This document shows, in pieces, positions 54,804-63,064 of a DNA stretch of 64,000 nucleotides (position 1 is the first letter of the stretch; every line of letters begins with the position of its first letter). The notes beneath the pieces are model-generated. The model was given only the letters and a program-made list of their open reading frames with translations. It ran no database searches and was not told the DNA's origin. The position numbers and the translations under genes were made by a program. Origin of the DNA: UBA1672 sp050633505 (lineage in GTDB: Bacteria > Pseudomonadota > Alphaproteobacteria > Micavibrionales > Micavibrionaceae); contig JBOEGQ010000013.1 in assembly GCA_050633505.1 (NCBI GenBank), positions 124,001 through 188,000 on the forward strand, given 5' to 3'.

Positions 54804-57110
54804 ATGAAAGATCTTGGCGCAAATATTGGTTTAAACGGCTATATAACCATACCGGATAATGATGCATATCACTTTGGTGAAGGTGCTTTTTCGATAACAT
54901 TTATTGTCAAGATTGATGAGCCGGGAACGCTCTTTCAAAAAGGCGCAACATCTGGCGGTAAGTCTCATTCTGGTTTTTCTGCGTCGGCTAATCGGGATGG
55001 TACGATTACGGTACAAGTCTATAACGGGCAGACAACACCACTAGAATGTGTAACAGAAAAAACCAATATTCTGGATGAAGAATATCATCATATTGCCATT
55101 ACGCGTCATGGTGCGACCTTAAAAGTCTATTATGATCATGCGGAGCTCAAATTGTCGGGACGCGCAACTGAGAACGTATTTGTTGAAGGAACCGATCCCA
55201 TATATTTTGGTGGGCATGCCGGTGCGGGTTCTTATGCGGGAATAATGGAAGACATATCGATATGGAAGACGGTTCTCAATCTTGAAGAACGGCAGGCGAC
55301 TGCGTATCATCATATTGATCCCAATGATCCGAATCTGGTTGGGTTTTGGAAACTGGATGGGAATTATAACGATGAGTCTGTGATACAAAATACAGGATCA
55401 GGAACGTCAGATATCGAATTCGTGCCTGTTTTTCATGTTTTGTGGACAGAGGGGGAGAATAGCTTTTCTTATTGCTCTATCGTTTCAGCGGGAACATCGC
55501 GGCCTAGCTATAAAGAGAATGCAGTGTCTGAAACGGCATCACGGAAACAGTCATTACCTATCGCCGAAAATACTCCCGCACTGTATTTGGCGCTTATGGG
55601 GGATGAAGTAGAAAATAAAATTCCTGAAGATGCTTTGATACGATTGCAAATGCCCGATGGTACTATTCTGGATAAAGATGTATCAGAACCTGATTTAATG
55701 GTTGCGACCAGATCAGGTGCTGTAATTTGCGCGATGATTAGCAAGCCAATGCCCGGGAACTGGACGGTTTTAATTGATGCGCCATCTGATCGCACGATCC
55801 AGTTGCAGGTTCAAACATTGCCCAGTGGTGATCTGCAAGAGACATTTGTCCAGACATTACAGCCTCTATATCCGGAAACAAGCGAGGTTGCGTTTCCACA
55901 CGGCCCGACAGCGAATGGATATTGGTGCAGTTTGTGTTATTGGGGAATTCTGGCAGGTGTGGTGATCCTCAGTCTTGCATTATTACTCTTTGGTTATTTG
56001 GCGGCTACCGGTGCGGCAGCCGTTGTTGCCATTTGTGCTGCAATAGGCATAAGCACGGCCTCGGCGACGGTTCTGGCGTCTATTCTTGCGGTGTTAATCG
56101 GGCAAGAGGCTCCAAATATAGCATCATGGGCGTGCCATAAAATGGGGGCATGTGGTGAACCGCCGATCAATTATGACGCATTGGCGGATGGTAAAGCCCG
56201 GTATGATCAATATTGCTATCTCACTGCGCATAATAGTTTTAGTTACAGAGGGTATGCATTTCTAAAATATACGCAGCAATCCTATGGCTTTGCTACTCAA
56301 ATGGATCATGGTGTTGACGCGTTAATGTTGGATACACATCTTTATGACCCATTTAGTAACGCCGAAAATGTCTATTTATGTCATGGAGATTGTAACAGCT
56401 GGTATCGGGATTTCTGTCTGCCGGATACTCCTCCCACCACATTGGAAGATTGCTTGTCAGAGATTGTGGCATACCTGAAGAAGGATGTTGCAAAGAAACG
56501 TATCATTACGATTATGATTGAATGCCGCACAGGTAAAAAGAAAGATTTGGTAAAGGCCGCGTTTGTAAATTCAGGGGCAGAGAAAATGACTTTTTATGCT
56601 GATCGTAATAACCAGGGATGGGAAGTTGATAAAAAGGGCTGGCCGAAACGAAAATGGCTTGTGGATCATGGCTATCACTTGGTTGCATTCTCTGACCGTG
56701 CGGCAGAATGTTGGCCCGAAGAAAATGCCGATGGCTCTCGTAAACCAAAGGATGATGATGGTCTTCCATACATATGGCAATATGCCGTTGAGTCTGTATA
56801 CGGCAATGACAGTATGTCGACTAAGCATGTTGGCGAAAGAGAGGGCTCCTCCCCGTTAGATTATACAAAGAAGAAGCTTTTTATTGAGAATTACTTTCCG
56901 ACTATAGATCCCGGAGGTTTAATTCCGGGGGCATTCTATCCAAGTCATAATGACAGTAAGAAAATTATTAAATTGATTAAGGCCTATAGGAAAAAAGCCA
57001 AACGCATGCCAAACTTTCTGGCGGTCGATTATGTCCAGATGGGATACCATCACGGGCCTGCCAAAGCCCTCGGGCATATTAATGAAGAATGGGCCGGTAA
57101 GATAAAATAA
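54804..57110 (+). CDS. LamG and PI-PLC X-like domain membrane protein
   Basis: Large 768-residue protein with an uncommon domain set. The N-terminal 200 residues resemble a concanavalin A/LamG jellyroll (GAFSITFIVKIDEPG, FGGHAGAGSYAGIMEDISIW, VGFWKLDG). A beta-rich domain follows to about residue 360. A hydrophobic segment at about 378-440 has one or more membrane helices. The C-terminus (about 465-768) has the PI-PLC X pattern: His476 in TAHNSF, LMLDTHLYD and His527 in LCHGD. Catalysis is plausible but unproven. It starts without a signal peptide; the GAGGAGAG site fixes the ATG at 54804. The neighbouring tRNA hints at acquired origin, but no integrase is near. Confidence 0.8.
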   Translation: MKDLGANIGLNGYITIPDNDAYHFGEGAFSITFIVKIDEPGTLFQKGATSGGKSHSGFSASANRDGTITVQVYNGQTTPLECVTEKTNILDEEYHHIAITRHGATLKVYYDHAELKLSGRATENVFVEGTDPIYFGGHAGAGSYAGIMEDISIWKTVLNLEERQATAYHHIDPNDPNLVGFWKLDGNYNDESVIQNTGSGTSDIEFVPVFHVLWTEGENSFSYCSIVSAGTSRPSYKENAVSETASRKQSLPIAENTPALYLALMGDEVENKIPEDALIRLQMPDGTILDKDVSEPDLMVATRSGAVICAMISKPMPGNWTVLIDAPSDRTIQLQVQTLPSGDLQETFVQTLQPLYPETSEVAFPHGPTANGYWCSLCYWGILAGVVILSLALLLFGYLAATGAAAVVAICAAIGISTASATVLASILAVLIGQEAPNIASWACHKMGACGEPPINYDALADGKARYDQYCYLTAHNSFSYRGYAFLKYTQQSYGFATQMDHGVDALMLDTHLYDPFSNAENVYLCHGDCNSWYRDFCLPDTPPTTLEDCLSEIVAYLKKDVAKKRIITIMIECRTGKKKDLVKAAFVNSGAEKMTFYADRNNQGWEVDKKGWPKRKWLVDHGYHLVAFSDRAAECWPEENADGSRKPKDDDGLPYIWQYAVESVYGNDSMSTKHVGEREGSSPLDYTKKKLFIENYFPTIDPGGLIPGAFYPSHNDSKKIIKLIKAYRKKAKRMPNFLAVDYVQMGYHHGPAKALGHINEEWAGKIK

Positions 57111-57116
57111 CCGGCC
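57092..57116 (+). terminator. Hairpin over the stop of the LamG/PI-PLC gene
   Basis: Perfect seven-base arms GGCCGGT and ACCGGCC flank an eleven-base AT-rich loop containing the stop codon. No T-run follows, so termination strength is doubtful. Confidence 0.4.
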
Positions 57117-57227
57117 ATAGAAACGCATCCTCATTACCTAAAATGTATTCTTGTTTGTGAATGCGGGGGTGTTCCTGATTGCTTTTTAGGGTATAAGGAA
57201 AAGCAAAATTAATCAGGAGTAAACAAG

Positions 57228-58076
57228 TTGAGTACATATATTCTTCGTGTTAGTTCGGCTGACAGACCGGGTATCGTTGCAAGTGTTTCCGGATATTTAT
57301 ATGAGCAAGGGTTTAACGTTGAAGATGCCTCGCAGTTCAACGATCATTTATCTGATCGCTTTTATATGCGGGTGGTTTTTTGTATTGCGGATGATGATGC
57401 AGATATTGAGGGATTCAAACAAGGATTCGAACATATTGCACAGAAATTTGAAATCGAATGGTCTGTCTATCCCGCGGAAGAAAAGGTGAAAGCCATCCTA
57501 ATGGTTTCCAAGGAAGATCATTGTCTGGAAGATATCTGGTACAGGGTAAGAACCAATCAATTGCCGATTGAGATTATGGCTGTTGTTTCCAATCACGAAG
57601 TGTGCCGCGAACAGGTTGAGGGCAGAGGCATACGTTTTGAATATATGCCGGTTACGTCCGATACGAAAGCGCAGCAAGAAGAAAATCTGGCAGGCTTGAT
57701 TGAAGAAACGCAGAGTGAGCTTGTCGTTATGGCGCGCTATATGCAGATTTTAACGAATGATTTTTGTAACCGTTATGTGGGGCGTATTATCAATATTCAT
57801 CATTCTTTTCTACCGTGGTTTAAGGGGGCAAAGCCCTATCATCAGGCGTGGGAACGCGGGGTGAAGCTTATCGGTGCGACGGCGCATTATGCAACGGCTG
57901 ATCTTGATGAAGGCCCGATTATAGAGCAGGAAACCGCACGTATTTCTCATAAAATGACACCAGATAAACTGCATTTGATGGGCAAAGATATTGAGGCGCA
58001 TGTTTTATCTCGTGCCTTGTCTTATTACGCAGAGCGTCGTATCTTTCTGTTCGATGGGCGTACAATTATCCTGTAA
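57228..58076 (+). CDS. purU: Formyltetrahydrofolate deformylase PurU
   Basis: Hydrolyses 10-formyl-tetrahydrofolate to tetrahydrofolate and formate. The 282 residues consist of an N-terminal ACT-like domain (STYILRVSSADRPGIVASV) and a formyltransferase-fold C-terminal domain with the catalytic NIHHSFLPWFKGAKPYHQA, AHYATADLDEGPIIEQE and conserved aspartate. The start is a TTG, about eight bases after AGGAG. It is immediately followed by purT, which consumes formate, so the two can form a production and use pair. Confidence 0.95.
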   Translation: MSTYILRVSSADRPGIVASVSGYLYEQGFNVEDASQFNDHLSDRFYMRVVFCIADDDADIEGFKQGFEHIAQKFEIEWSVYPAEEKVKAILMVSKEDHCLEDIWYRVRTNQLPIEIMAVVSNHEVCREQVEGRGIRFEYMPVTSDTKAQQEENLAGLIEETQSELVVMARYMQILTNDFCNRYVGRIINIHHSFLPWFKGAKPYHQAWERGVKLIGATAHYATADLDEGPIIEQETARISHKMTPDKLHLMGKDIEAHVLSRALSYYAERRIFLFDGRTIIL

Positions 58077-58110
58077 TGCTTTGATTAATAATACTTAATA
58101 TGAGGTCTCA

Positions 58111-59292
58111 ATGACAATAATCGGAACTCCTTTCTCTCAGACACAAACAAAAGTTATGCTTTGCGGCTCGGGTGAGCTGGGTAAAGAGGTCGTGATTGAG
58201 TTGCAACGTCTGGGCGTTGAAGTTATTGCGGTAGATAGCTACGAAAATGCACCTGCGATGCAGGTGGCGGATCGTTCCTATGCTCTATCTATGTTGGATG
58301 GTGCTGCGCTGCGTAAGGTTATTGAAACGGAAAAGCCGGATTATATTGTGCCGGAAGTTGAGGCAATCGCGACAGATACTTTGGTTGAATTGGAGGCAGA
58401 GGGTTTCAATGTTGTGCCATGTGCGAAGGCCACCCAACTCACAATGAACAGGGAAGGGATCCGTAAATTAGCGGCAGAAGATTTGGGATTGCCGACATCA
58501 CCTTATTTCTTTTGTGATACGTTTGATGCATTTAAGGATGCTGTTCGGGCGTTAGGCTATCCTTGTGTTGTAAAGCCGATTATGAGTTCCTCCGGCAAGG
58601 GGCAGAGTGTCCTGAAATCTGAAAAAGATCTTGAGCCTTCATGGAGCTATGCACAAGAAGGTGGTCGCGCAGGTGCAGGGCGTGTCATTGTTGAGGGCTT
58701 TATAGACTTTGATTATGAAATTACCTTGTTGACCGTTTGCCATAGGGGCGGGACGAGCTTTTGTTTGCCGATCGGGCATAGGCAAGAAGACGGCGATTAT
58801 AGAGAGTCATGGCAACCGCAGGCAATGTCTGATGCGGCACTTGCCGCGTCGCAGGATGTCGCACAAAAAGTGACATCGGCGCTGGGTGGTTTTGGTGTGT
58901 TCGGGGTGGAGCTTTTTATTAAAGGCGATGAGGTGTTTTTCAGTGAAGTGTCGCCGCGCCCGCATGATACGGGCATGGTGACTATGATCTCACAGGATTT
59001 ATCGGAATTTGCTTTACATGCGCGTGCTTTCTTGGGTTTACCTGTTCCTGAGATTCGGTTTCATGGGCCATCGGCGTCGGCGGTGATCTTGGTTTCGGGG
59101 GCATCCAGTCAGGTTTCGTTTTCTAATTTGGGAGAGGCGCTTGCCAATTCCGACACAGATATTCGTCTGTTTGGAAAACCTGAGGTGAATGGAAAACGGC
59201 GCATGGGTGTTGCTCTTGCACGGGCAAAGGACACCGATCAGGCAAAGGATATCGCACTTGATATTGTTGATAAGGTCAAGGTGCAGCTATAA
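58111..59292 (+). CDS. purT: Formate-dependent GAR transformylase PurT
   Basis: ATP-grasp enzyme that formylates glycinamide ribonucleotide with formate and ATP, a folate-free third step of purine synthesis. The 393 residues include an N-terminal LCGSGELGKEVVIELQRLG, the ATP-grasp segment PCVVKPIMSSSGKGQSV and the metal-binding region VEGFIDFDYEITLL, followed by EVSPRPHDTGMVTM. It starts 34 bases after purU, which supplies formate. The folate-dependent PurN is not in the window. Confidence 0.95.
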   Translation: MTIIGTPFSQTQTKVMLCGSGELGKEVVIELQRLGVEVIAVDSYENAPAMQVADRSYALSMLDGAALRKVIETEKPDYIVPEVEAIATDTLVELEAEGFNVVPCAKATQLTMNREGIRKLAAEDLGLPTSPYFFCDTFDAFKDAVRALGYPCVVKPIMSSSGKGQSVLKSEKDLEPSWSYAQEGGRAGAGRVIVEGFIDFDYEITLLTVCHRGGTSFCLPIGHRQEDGDYRESWQPQAMSDAALAASQDVAQKVTSALGGFGVFGVELFIKGDEVFFSEVSPRPHDTGMVTMISQDLSEFALHARAFLGLPVPEIRFHGPSASAVILVSGASSQVSFSNLGEALANSDTDIRLFGKPEVNGKRRMGVALARAKDTDQAKDIALDIVDKVKVQL

Positions 59293-59312
59293 CTTGGCGT
59301 ATGTCTTAGGGA

Positions 59313-60377
59313 TTAGACGCGTCGTCGGGCGATAAACAAATGCACGATTAAGCCTAAAGACATCACAATGCCGGCAATGTACGGGAATGTGCGTCCGGCA
59401 TTCCAGACCACAGCCAAAACGGAAATATTGCCGCCTTCTGTGGCGATGAAGGATGACTGGTAAAAGCTGTACCCCTTGTATCGCAGAGGTTCATTCATAC
59501 TAATAATGCTTTCCCATTGTGTGTCACCATCAATAATTCGGACATGTGATTGATAGGCTCTTGCCATTTGAGTGCCGGGATGAACCTGCCGTTCAAAGTC
59601 CAGAAGCTCTACGGAAAATGGCAGAGTACGATGCTCTTTTTGTAAAGAAAATTTGTATAATGTGTCGTTTGAGCTGATTTCAGGATATCTCGGAACATCT
59701 TCTAAGGTGACATATGTTCCGTCATTGTCCGATCCGTTGACGGTAAAGGTTAATCCGCCCATATTCTCTTCATCTGTAAGGCGTAGAGCCGTTGAATTTA
59801 ATGTCATGTGCTGTGCCATGCCATGAAAAGTTTCATCCGCATTTGTCCGTTTACTGATTTGGCAATTACGGCATGCTTCTTTGATTGTTATGGAGATGGG
59901 TAAGCCGGCAGGTTTTATCGTGTTGCCGGGGTTCAGTTCCTGATGGTCAATCGTATAAATGATGTCATCATCATCATTCTTAATCACGAAAACCCTATTG
60001 TGGTAATCTTGAACATGATCTTTTGATTGGTGTAGCGCCAGATCGATAAAACCTTCTTGGCTGAATAAAGCCGTCACAAGGCCACCTATAAGGAGAAGCA
60101 TCACCCCGATATGTGTAATGATGATGCCTGCGCTGTATTTCGTCCATGGGCTTTTAAAAAGTAATTTACAAGCCAAGTTAAGGAATATAATCGACAACAG
60201 GATCGGAAACCCGGGTAGGGGAATGCCGATAATATGCACAACGGGCGCGGAAAAAAACATATGAGTCGCCGCGTATAGCCCGATATACTTTTGTGCGATT
60301 GTTCCGGCGACCAGATATATCATCACAAAGGGTAGGGTATAGTGCAGTAGCCTTGGGCTGGAGAGAAAATCTTTCAT
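59313..60377 (-). CDS. ResB-like cytochrome c biogenesis membrane protein
   Basis: Related to ResB/Ccs1, which with CcsA forms the system II haem-lyase for cytochromes c. About 354 residues with three N-terminal helices (first near residue 13-30), a large periplasmic beta domain and a C-terminal helix (YIAGIVMSLGLIVHLFIA). Family hallmarks include KLLFKSPWTKYSAGIIITHIG and the EPLRYKGYSFYQSSF segment. A CRNC pair lies in the periplasmic part. No ResA or CcsA is adjacent, so a full system II is not shown. Upstream starts at 60425 and 60443 are possible. Confidence 0.8.
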   Translation of the reverse strand: MKDFLSSPRLLHYTLPFVMIYLVAGTIAQKYIGLYAATHMFFSAPVVHIIGIPLPGFPILLSIIFLNLACKLLFKSPWTKYSAGIIITHIGVMLLLIGGLVTALFSQEGFIDLALHQSKDHVQDYHNRVFVIKNDDDDIIYTIDHQELNPGNTIKPAGLPISITIKEACRNCQISKRTNADETFHGMAQHMTLNSTALRLTDEENMGGLTFTVNGSDNDGTYVTLEDVPRYPEISSNDTLYKFSLQKEHRTLPFSVELLDFERQVHPGTQMARAYQSHVRIIDGDTQWESIISMNEPLRYKGYSFYQSSFIATEGGNISVLAVVWNAGRTFPYIAGIVMSLGLIVHLFIARRRV

Positions 60378-60464
60378 CGTTATTATTTGCTTCTTTATCT
60401 CGTCTTTACAATCGGTTATAAGCATGAGCTTGCTAATGCGCAATTGTAAAAAGGTAAAGTTTAT

Positions 60465-61451
60465 ATGTCAGATCAGATTTTGGTCACAGGTGCTGCCGGC
60501 TTTATTGGGTTTCATACGGTGCTTCGCTTATTACAGGCGGGGCATAAAGTCGTCGGTGTTGATAATCTGAATGATTATTATGATGTGTCTTTAAAACAGG
60601 CGCGTTTGCAAGAGCTTAGCAATTTTTCGGACTTCACATTTGTTAAGGAAGATGTTGCAAATAAAGAGGGGATGGAGACACTTTGGCGTGATTTAGGGCC
60701 ATTCAGACGTGTCATTCACCTGGCGGCTCAGGCCGGAGTTCGATATTCCTTAAAAAACCCTTATAGCTATATCCAAAGTAATATTGTCGGGCATCTGGTG
60801 ATTTTGGAGATGTGCCGTCACACCGAAAATTTCGAACATCTTGTCTATGCAAGTTCATCTTCGGTATATGGCGGGAATGAAAAGCTCCCTTATGCAGTGG
60901 AAGATCGTGTTGAAAGTCCGGTGTCTCTTTATGCTGCAACGAAGAAGAGTGGTGAGCTGATGAGTCATTCTTATAGTTATTTATACGACATACCACAAAC
61001 AGGTTTGCGCTTTTTTACAGTATATGGACCATGGGGACGTCCTGATATGTCACCGATTATTTTTGCCAAGGCAATTAGTGCGGGAGAGAAAGTGCCCGTT
61101 TTTAACCATGGCGACATGAAACGTGATTTTACGTATATTGATGATATTGTGTCCGGTGTTTTGGCGGTTCTGGACTGCCCGCCTGAATCTGAAAGTGGGC
61201 AAGTGCCTCAACGTGTTTTGAATATTGGTAATACCAAAAGTGAAAACTTAATGGATTTTATTGCCGTGATTGAAAAGGCTTTGGGGCAGAAGGCAGATAT
61301 TGATTTTCTACCGATGCAGCCCGGAGATGTAAAAGAAACATATGCCGACGTTTCCGAAACAACTCGCATTGCGGGGTATAGTCCGACAACTAGCATTGAA
61401 GAGGGAATTCCCAAATTCGTTGATTGGTTTCAGGAATATTACGGTGAATAA
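60465..61451 (+). CDS. UDP-glucuronate 4-epimerase-like nucleotide-sugar epimerase
   Basis: Extended SDR that probably converts UDP-glucuronate to UDP-galacturonate for surface polysaccharide. The 328 residues carry the NAD-binding start VTGAAGFIGFHTVLRLL, the signature DNLNDYYDVSLKQARL typical of this epimerase group, the catalytic Ser region ASSSSVYGGNEKLPY, the YAATKKSGE YxxxK motif and the GPWGRPDMSPI segment. It may supply the polysaccharide or LPS systems elsewhere in the window. It stands alone between resB-like and hsp20 genes. Confidence 0.9.
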   Translation: MSDQILVTGAAGFIGFHTVLRLLQAGHKVVGVDNLNDYYDVSLKQARLQELSNFSDFTFVKEDVANKEGMETLWRDLGPFRRVIHLAAQAGVRYSLKNPYSYIQSNIVGHLVILEMCRHTENFEHLVYASSSSVYGGNEKLPYAVEDRVESPVSLYAATKKSGELMSHSYSYLYDIPQTGLRFFTVYGPWGRPDMSPIIFAKAISAGEKVPVFNHGDMKRDFTYIDDIVSGVLAVLDCPPESESGQVPQRVLNIGNTKSENLMDFIAVIEKALGQKADIDFLPMQPGDVKETYADVSETTRIAGYSPTTSIEEGIPKFVDWFQEYYGE

Positions 61452-61471
61452 GGCTTTTGGTTTTTCCCTTA

Positions 61472-61507
61472 CTTGCGTTTGACAAGGAACTCCGAATCTT
61501 GTAAGAT
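61472..61507 (+). promoter_or_regulatory. Promoter of hsp20, sigma70-like with possible RpoH elements
   Basis: TTGACA (61479-61484) and TAAGAT (61502-61507) are 17 bases apart, a very good sigma70 match predicting a start near 61514. A CTTGCGT at 61472 and CCGAAT at 61492 give a looser fit to an RpoH promoter, so heat-shock control may act at both levels. Confidence 0.65.
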
Positions 61508-61514
61508 TATTTCA

Positions 61515-61577
61515 AGAAGATGCCTAATGTTGGGTCTTCTATTGAAAATGTAACCTTGCTTTTAAAGGAGGTAGACT
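61515..61577 (+). ncRNA. ROSE-like RNA thermometer in the hsp20 leader
   Basis: The leader can form a first hairpin (arms AGAAGA at 61515-61520 and TCTTCT at 61535-61540) and a final hairpin hiding the ribosome-binding site. In the latter the ROSE element TTGCT (61556-61560) pairs with AGGA (61566-61569) with one bulged G, extended by ACC/GGT pairing. This is the arrangement known from ROSE thermometers of alphaproteobacterial small heat-shock genes, where melting frees translation. Confidence 0.75.
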
Positions 61578-62066
61578 ATGTCTAATCTAGCAACTTTTAC
61601 ACCCTTAATGCGTCAATCTGTTGGCTTTGATCGGTTCAATGACTTATTTGAAAGTCTTTTGAACGACAAAGATGATCGGTTTGAGAGCTATCCCCCCTAT
61701 AACATCGAAAAATTAGAAGATGATCTTTACCGTATTGAAATTGCGGTATCGGGATTTTCTGAAGAAGAGATCGATATTGTTGTGCAAGATGACCGTTTGC
61801 AGGTCTCTGCCGCGAAAAGAAACAGTGAAGAGGAAAAAGGCCGGACTTATCTTCACAGAGGAATTGCCGCGCGCAGTTTCGAACGTAGTTTTCGTCTTGC
61901 CGATCATATTCGCGTTGTCGATGCGTCACTGGAAAACGGCATGCTTGTCATTTCCCTTATGCGGGAAGTACCAGAAGAGAAAAAGCCGCGTATGGTTCCG
62001 ATTAACGGGGTAAACAGAACGCATACCTCGAAGAAGACTCTGATGTCCAAACGAAAAGAAAAGTAA
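61578..62066 (+). CDS. Small heat-shock protein Hsp20 (IbpA-like)
   Basis: Alpha-crystallin-type holdase that binds unfolding proteins for later refolding. The 162 residues have an N-terminal SVGFDRFNDLFESLL typical of bacterial IbpA class proteins, then an alpha-crystallin core with PPYNIEKLEDDLYRIEIAV and the EEKGRTYLHRGIAARSFER segment. The C-terminus is lysine-rich and lacks a clean IxI motif at the usual spot. A strong AAAGGAGG is masked in a thermometer hairpin, and a strong terminator follows. Confidence 0.95.
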   Translation: MSNLATFTPLMRQSVGFDRFNDLFESLLNDKDDRFESYPPYNIEKLEDDLYRIEIAVSGFSEEEIDIVVQDDRLQVSAAKRNSEEEKGRTYLHRGIAARSFERSFRLADHIRVVDASLENGMLVISLMREVPEEKKPRMVPINGVNRTHTSKKTLMSKRKEK

Positions 62067-62119
62067 CCTTTTTCTCTTGTTACTCGAATAAGTAATAAAA
62101 AGCACAAACTAATAAAACT

Positions 62120-62169
62120 GGCCTTTCCTTATTCTCTCCCCATACACCATGAAGGAAAGGCCTTTTTTT
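62120..62169 (+). terminator. Strong intrinsic terminator after hsp20
   Basis: Eleven-base arms GGCCTTTCCTT and AAGGAAAGGCC, 21-base loop, then seven T residues. Confidence 0.9.
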
Positions 62170-62228
62170 ATTTTGGTTTTTGGCCTGAATAGGCTACATA
62201 TTAGTTTCTATTAAAAAGGGAATTAATT

Positions 62229-63059
62229 ATGTCTGCTGTCAAAAAAACCGCAAAAGCAAGCCTGTATATCTTTAGCTTCTTTGTACTGCTTCTTATCGGG
62301 GGGGCGGTGTATCTTTATGCAAATATGGATTCTATTGCCAAACAATTAAGTGAGAAAATTGCCAGTGAGGCATTGGGCGTTGATGTCACGATTGGTGATG
62401 TCATGATCTCTCTTGAAGAAAAGAAAGTGGTGGTGAGTGATTTACGTATTGCAAATCCGGCCGGATATACAAAACCCGAAGCCATGAGTGTTAAGACAAT
62501 CACGATTGCGGCAGAAAGCTTTACGAAAGAGCTTTTGAGCTTTGCACGGGTAGAGGTTGACGGTACCAATGTAAATCTGGAAGTCGGAAAAAATGGCACC
62601 AATCTTGGTGACCTTAAGAAGAATATAGACAGTAAGCAGAAAAACAATTCTTCTGATAAGCCTAAAGAGAATAAAGAGGCCACATCTTCCCATGCAAAGG
62701 AAGAGCAAATCAAAGTGATTGTTAAGAAATTCTCACTGACCGGAGCGCAATTAAACCCATCTGTTACACTGATTAAAAAGGACTTGGCGTTTATCAATGT
62801 TCCGGATATTCATTTGTCAGGTATAGGTCAAAAGGAAAATGGTATCCTTGCAAAAGATGCCATTGCGCAGATTATGAATGCGGTTCTTGCCGCGTTTAAT
62901 AAGTCCGCGAATGGCGCGGGATTTCTGGAGGGGCTTTCTTTGAATATTTTGAATGATATCGGTGTGAGCACACCTGAAGTGTTTCAGAAGAATCTAAAGA
63001 AAAGCTTCGATAAAGATGTAAAGCAGCTGAAACAAGGTTTCCAAGGTTTGTTTGAGTAA
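62229..63059 (+). CDS. AsmA-like inner-membrane-anchored protein
   Basis: Short member of the AsmA/DUF748-like group, 276 residues. One membrane helix (about residues 12-30, FSFFVLLLIGGAVYLYA) is followed by the typical ASEALGVDVTIGDVMISLEE start of the periplasmic domain. It has a charged, disordered Lys/Ser-rich linker (about residues 130-160) and a second beta-rich half. AsmA-type proteins are thought to help lipid transport or outer-membrane assembly; this one is much shorter than canonical AsmA. Five bases separate its stop from the rsmC-like gene. Confidence 0.78.
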   Translation: MSAVKKTAKASLYIFSFFVLLLIGGAVYLYANMDSIAKQLSEKIASEALGVDVTIGDVMISLEEKKVVVSDLRIANPAGYTKPEAMSVKTITIAAESFTKELLSFARVEVDGTNVNLEVGKNGTNLGDLKKNIDSKQKNNSSDKPKENKEATSSHAKEEQIKVIVKKFSLTGAQLNPSVTLIKKDLAFINVPDIHLSGIGQKENGILAKDAIAQIMNAVLAAFNKSANGAGFLEGLSLNILNDIGVSTPEVFQKNLKKSFDKDVKQLKQGFQGLFE

Positions 63060-63064
63060 GTTTT

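Noticed and set aside
54495..57110. A full genomic island inserted at tRNA-Ser
   Set aside because: No integrase, no 3'-tRNA direct repeat that I could find and only one candidate cargo gene; purU follows directly.
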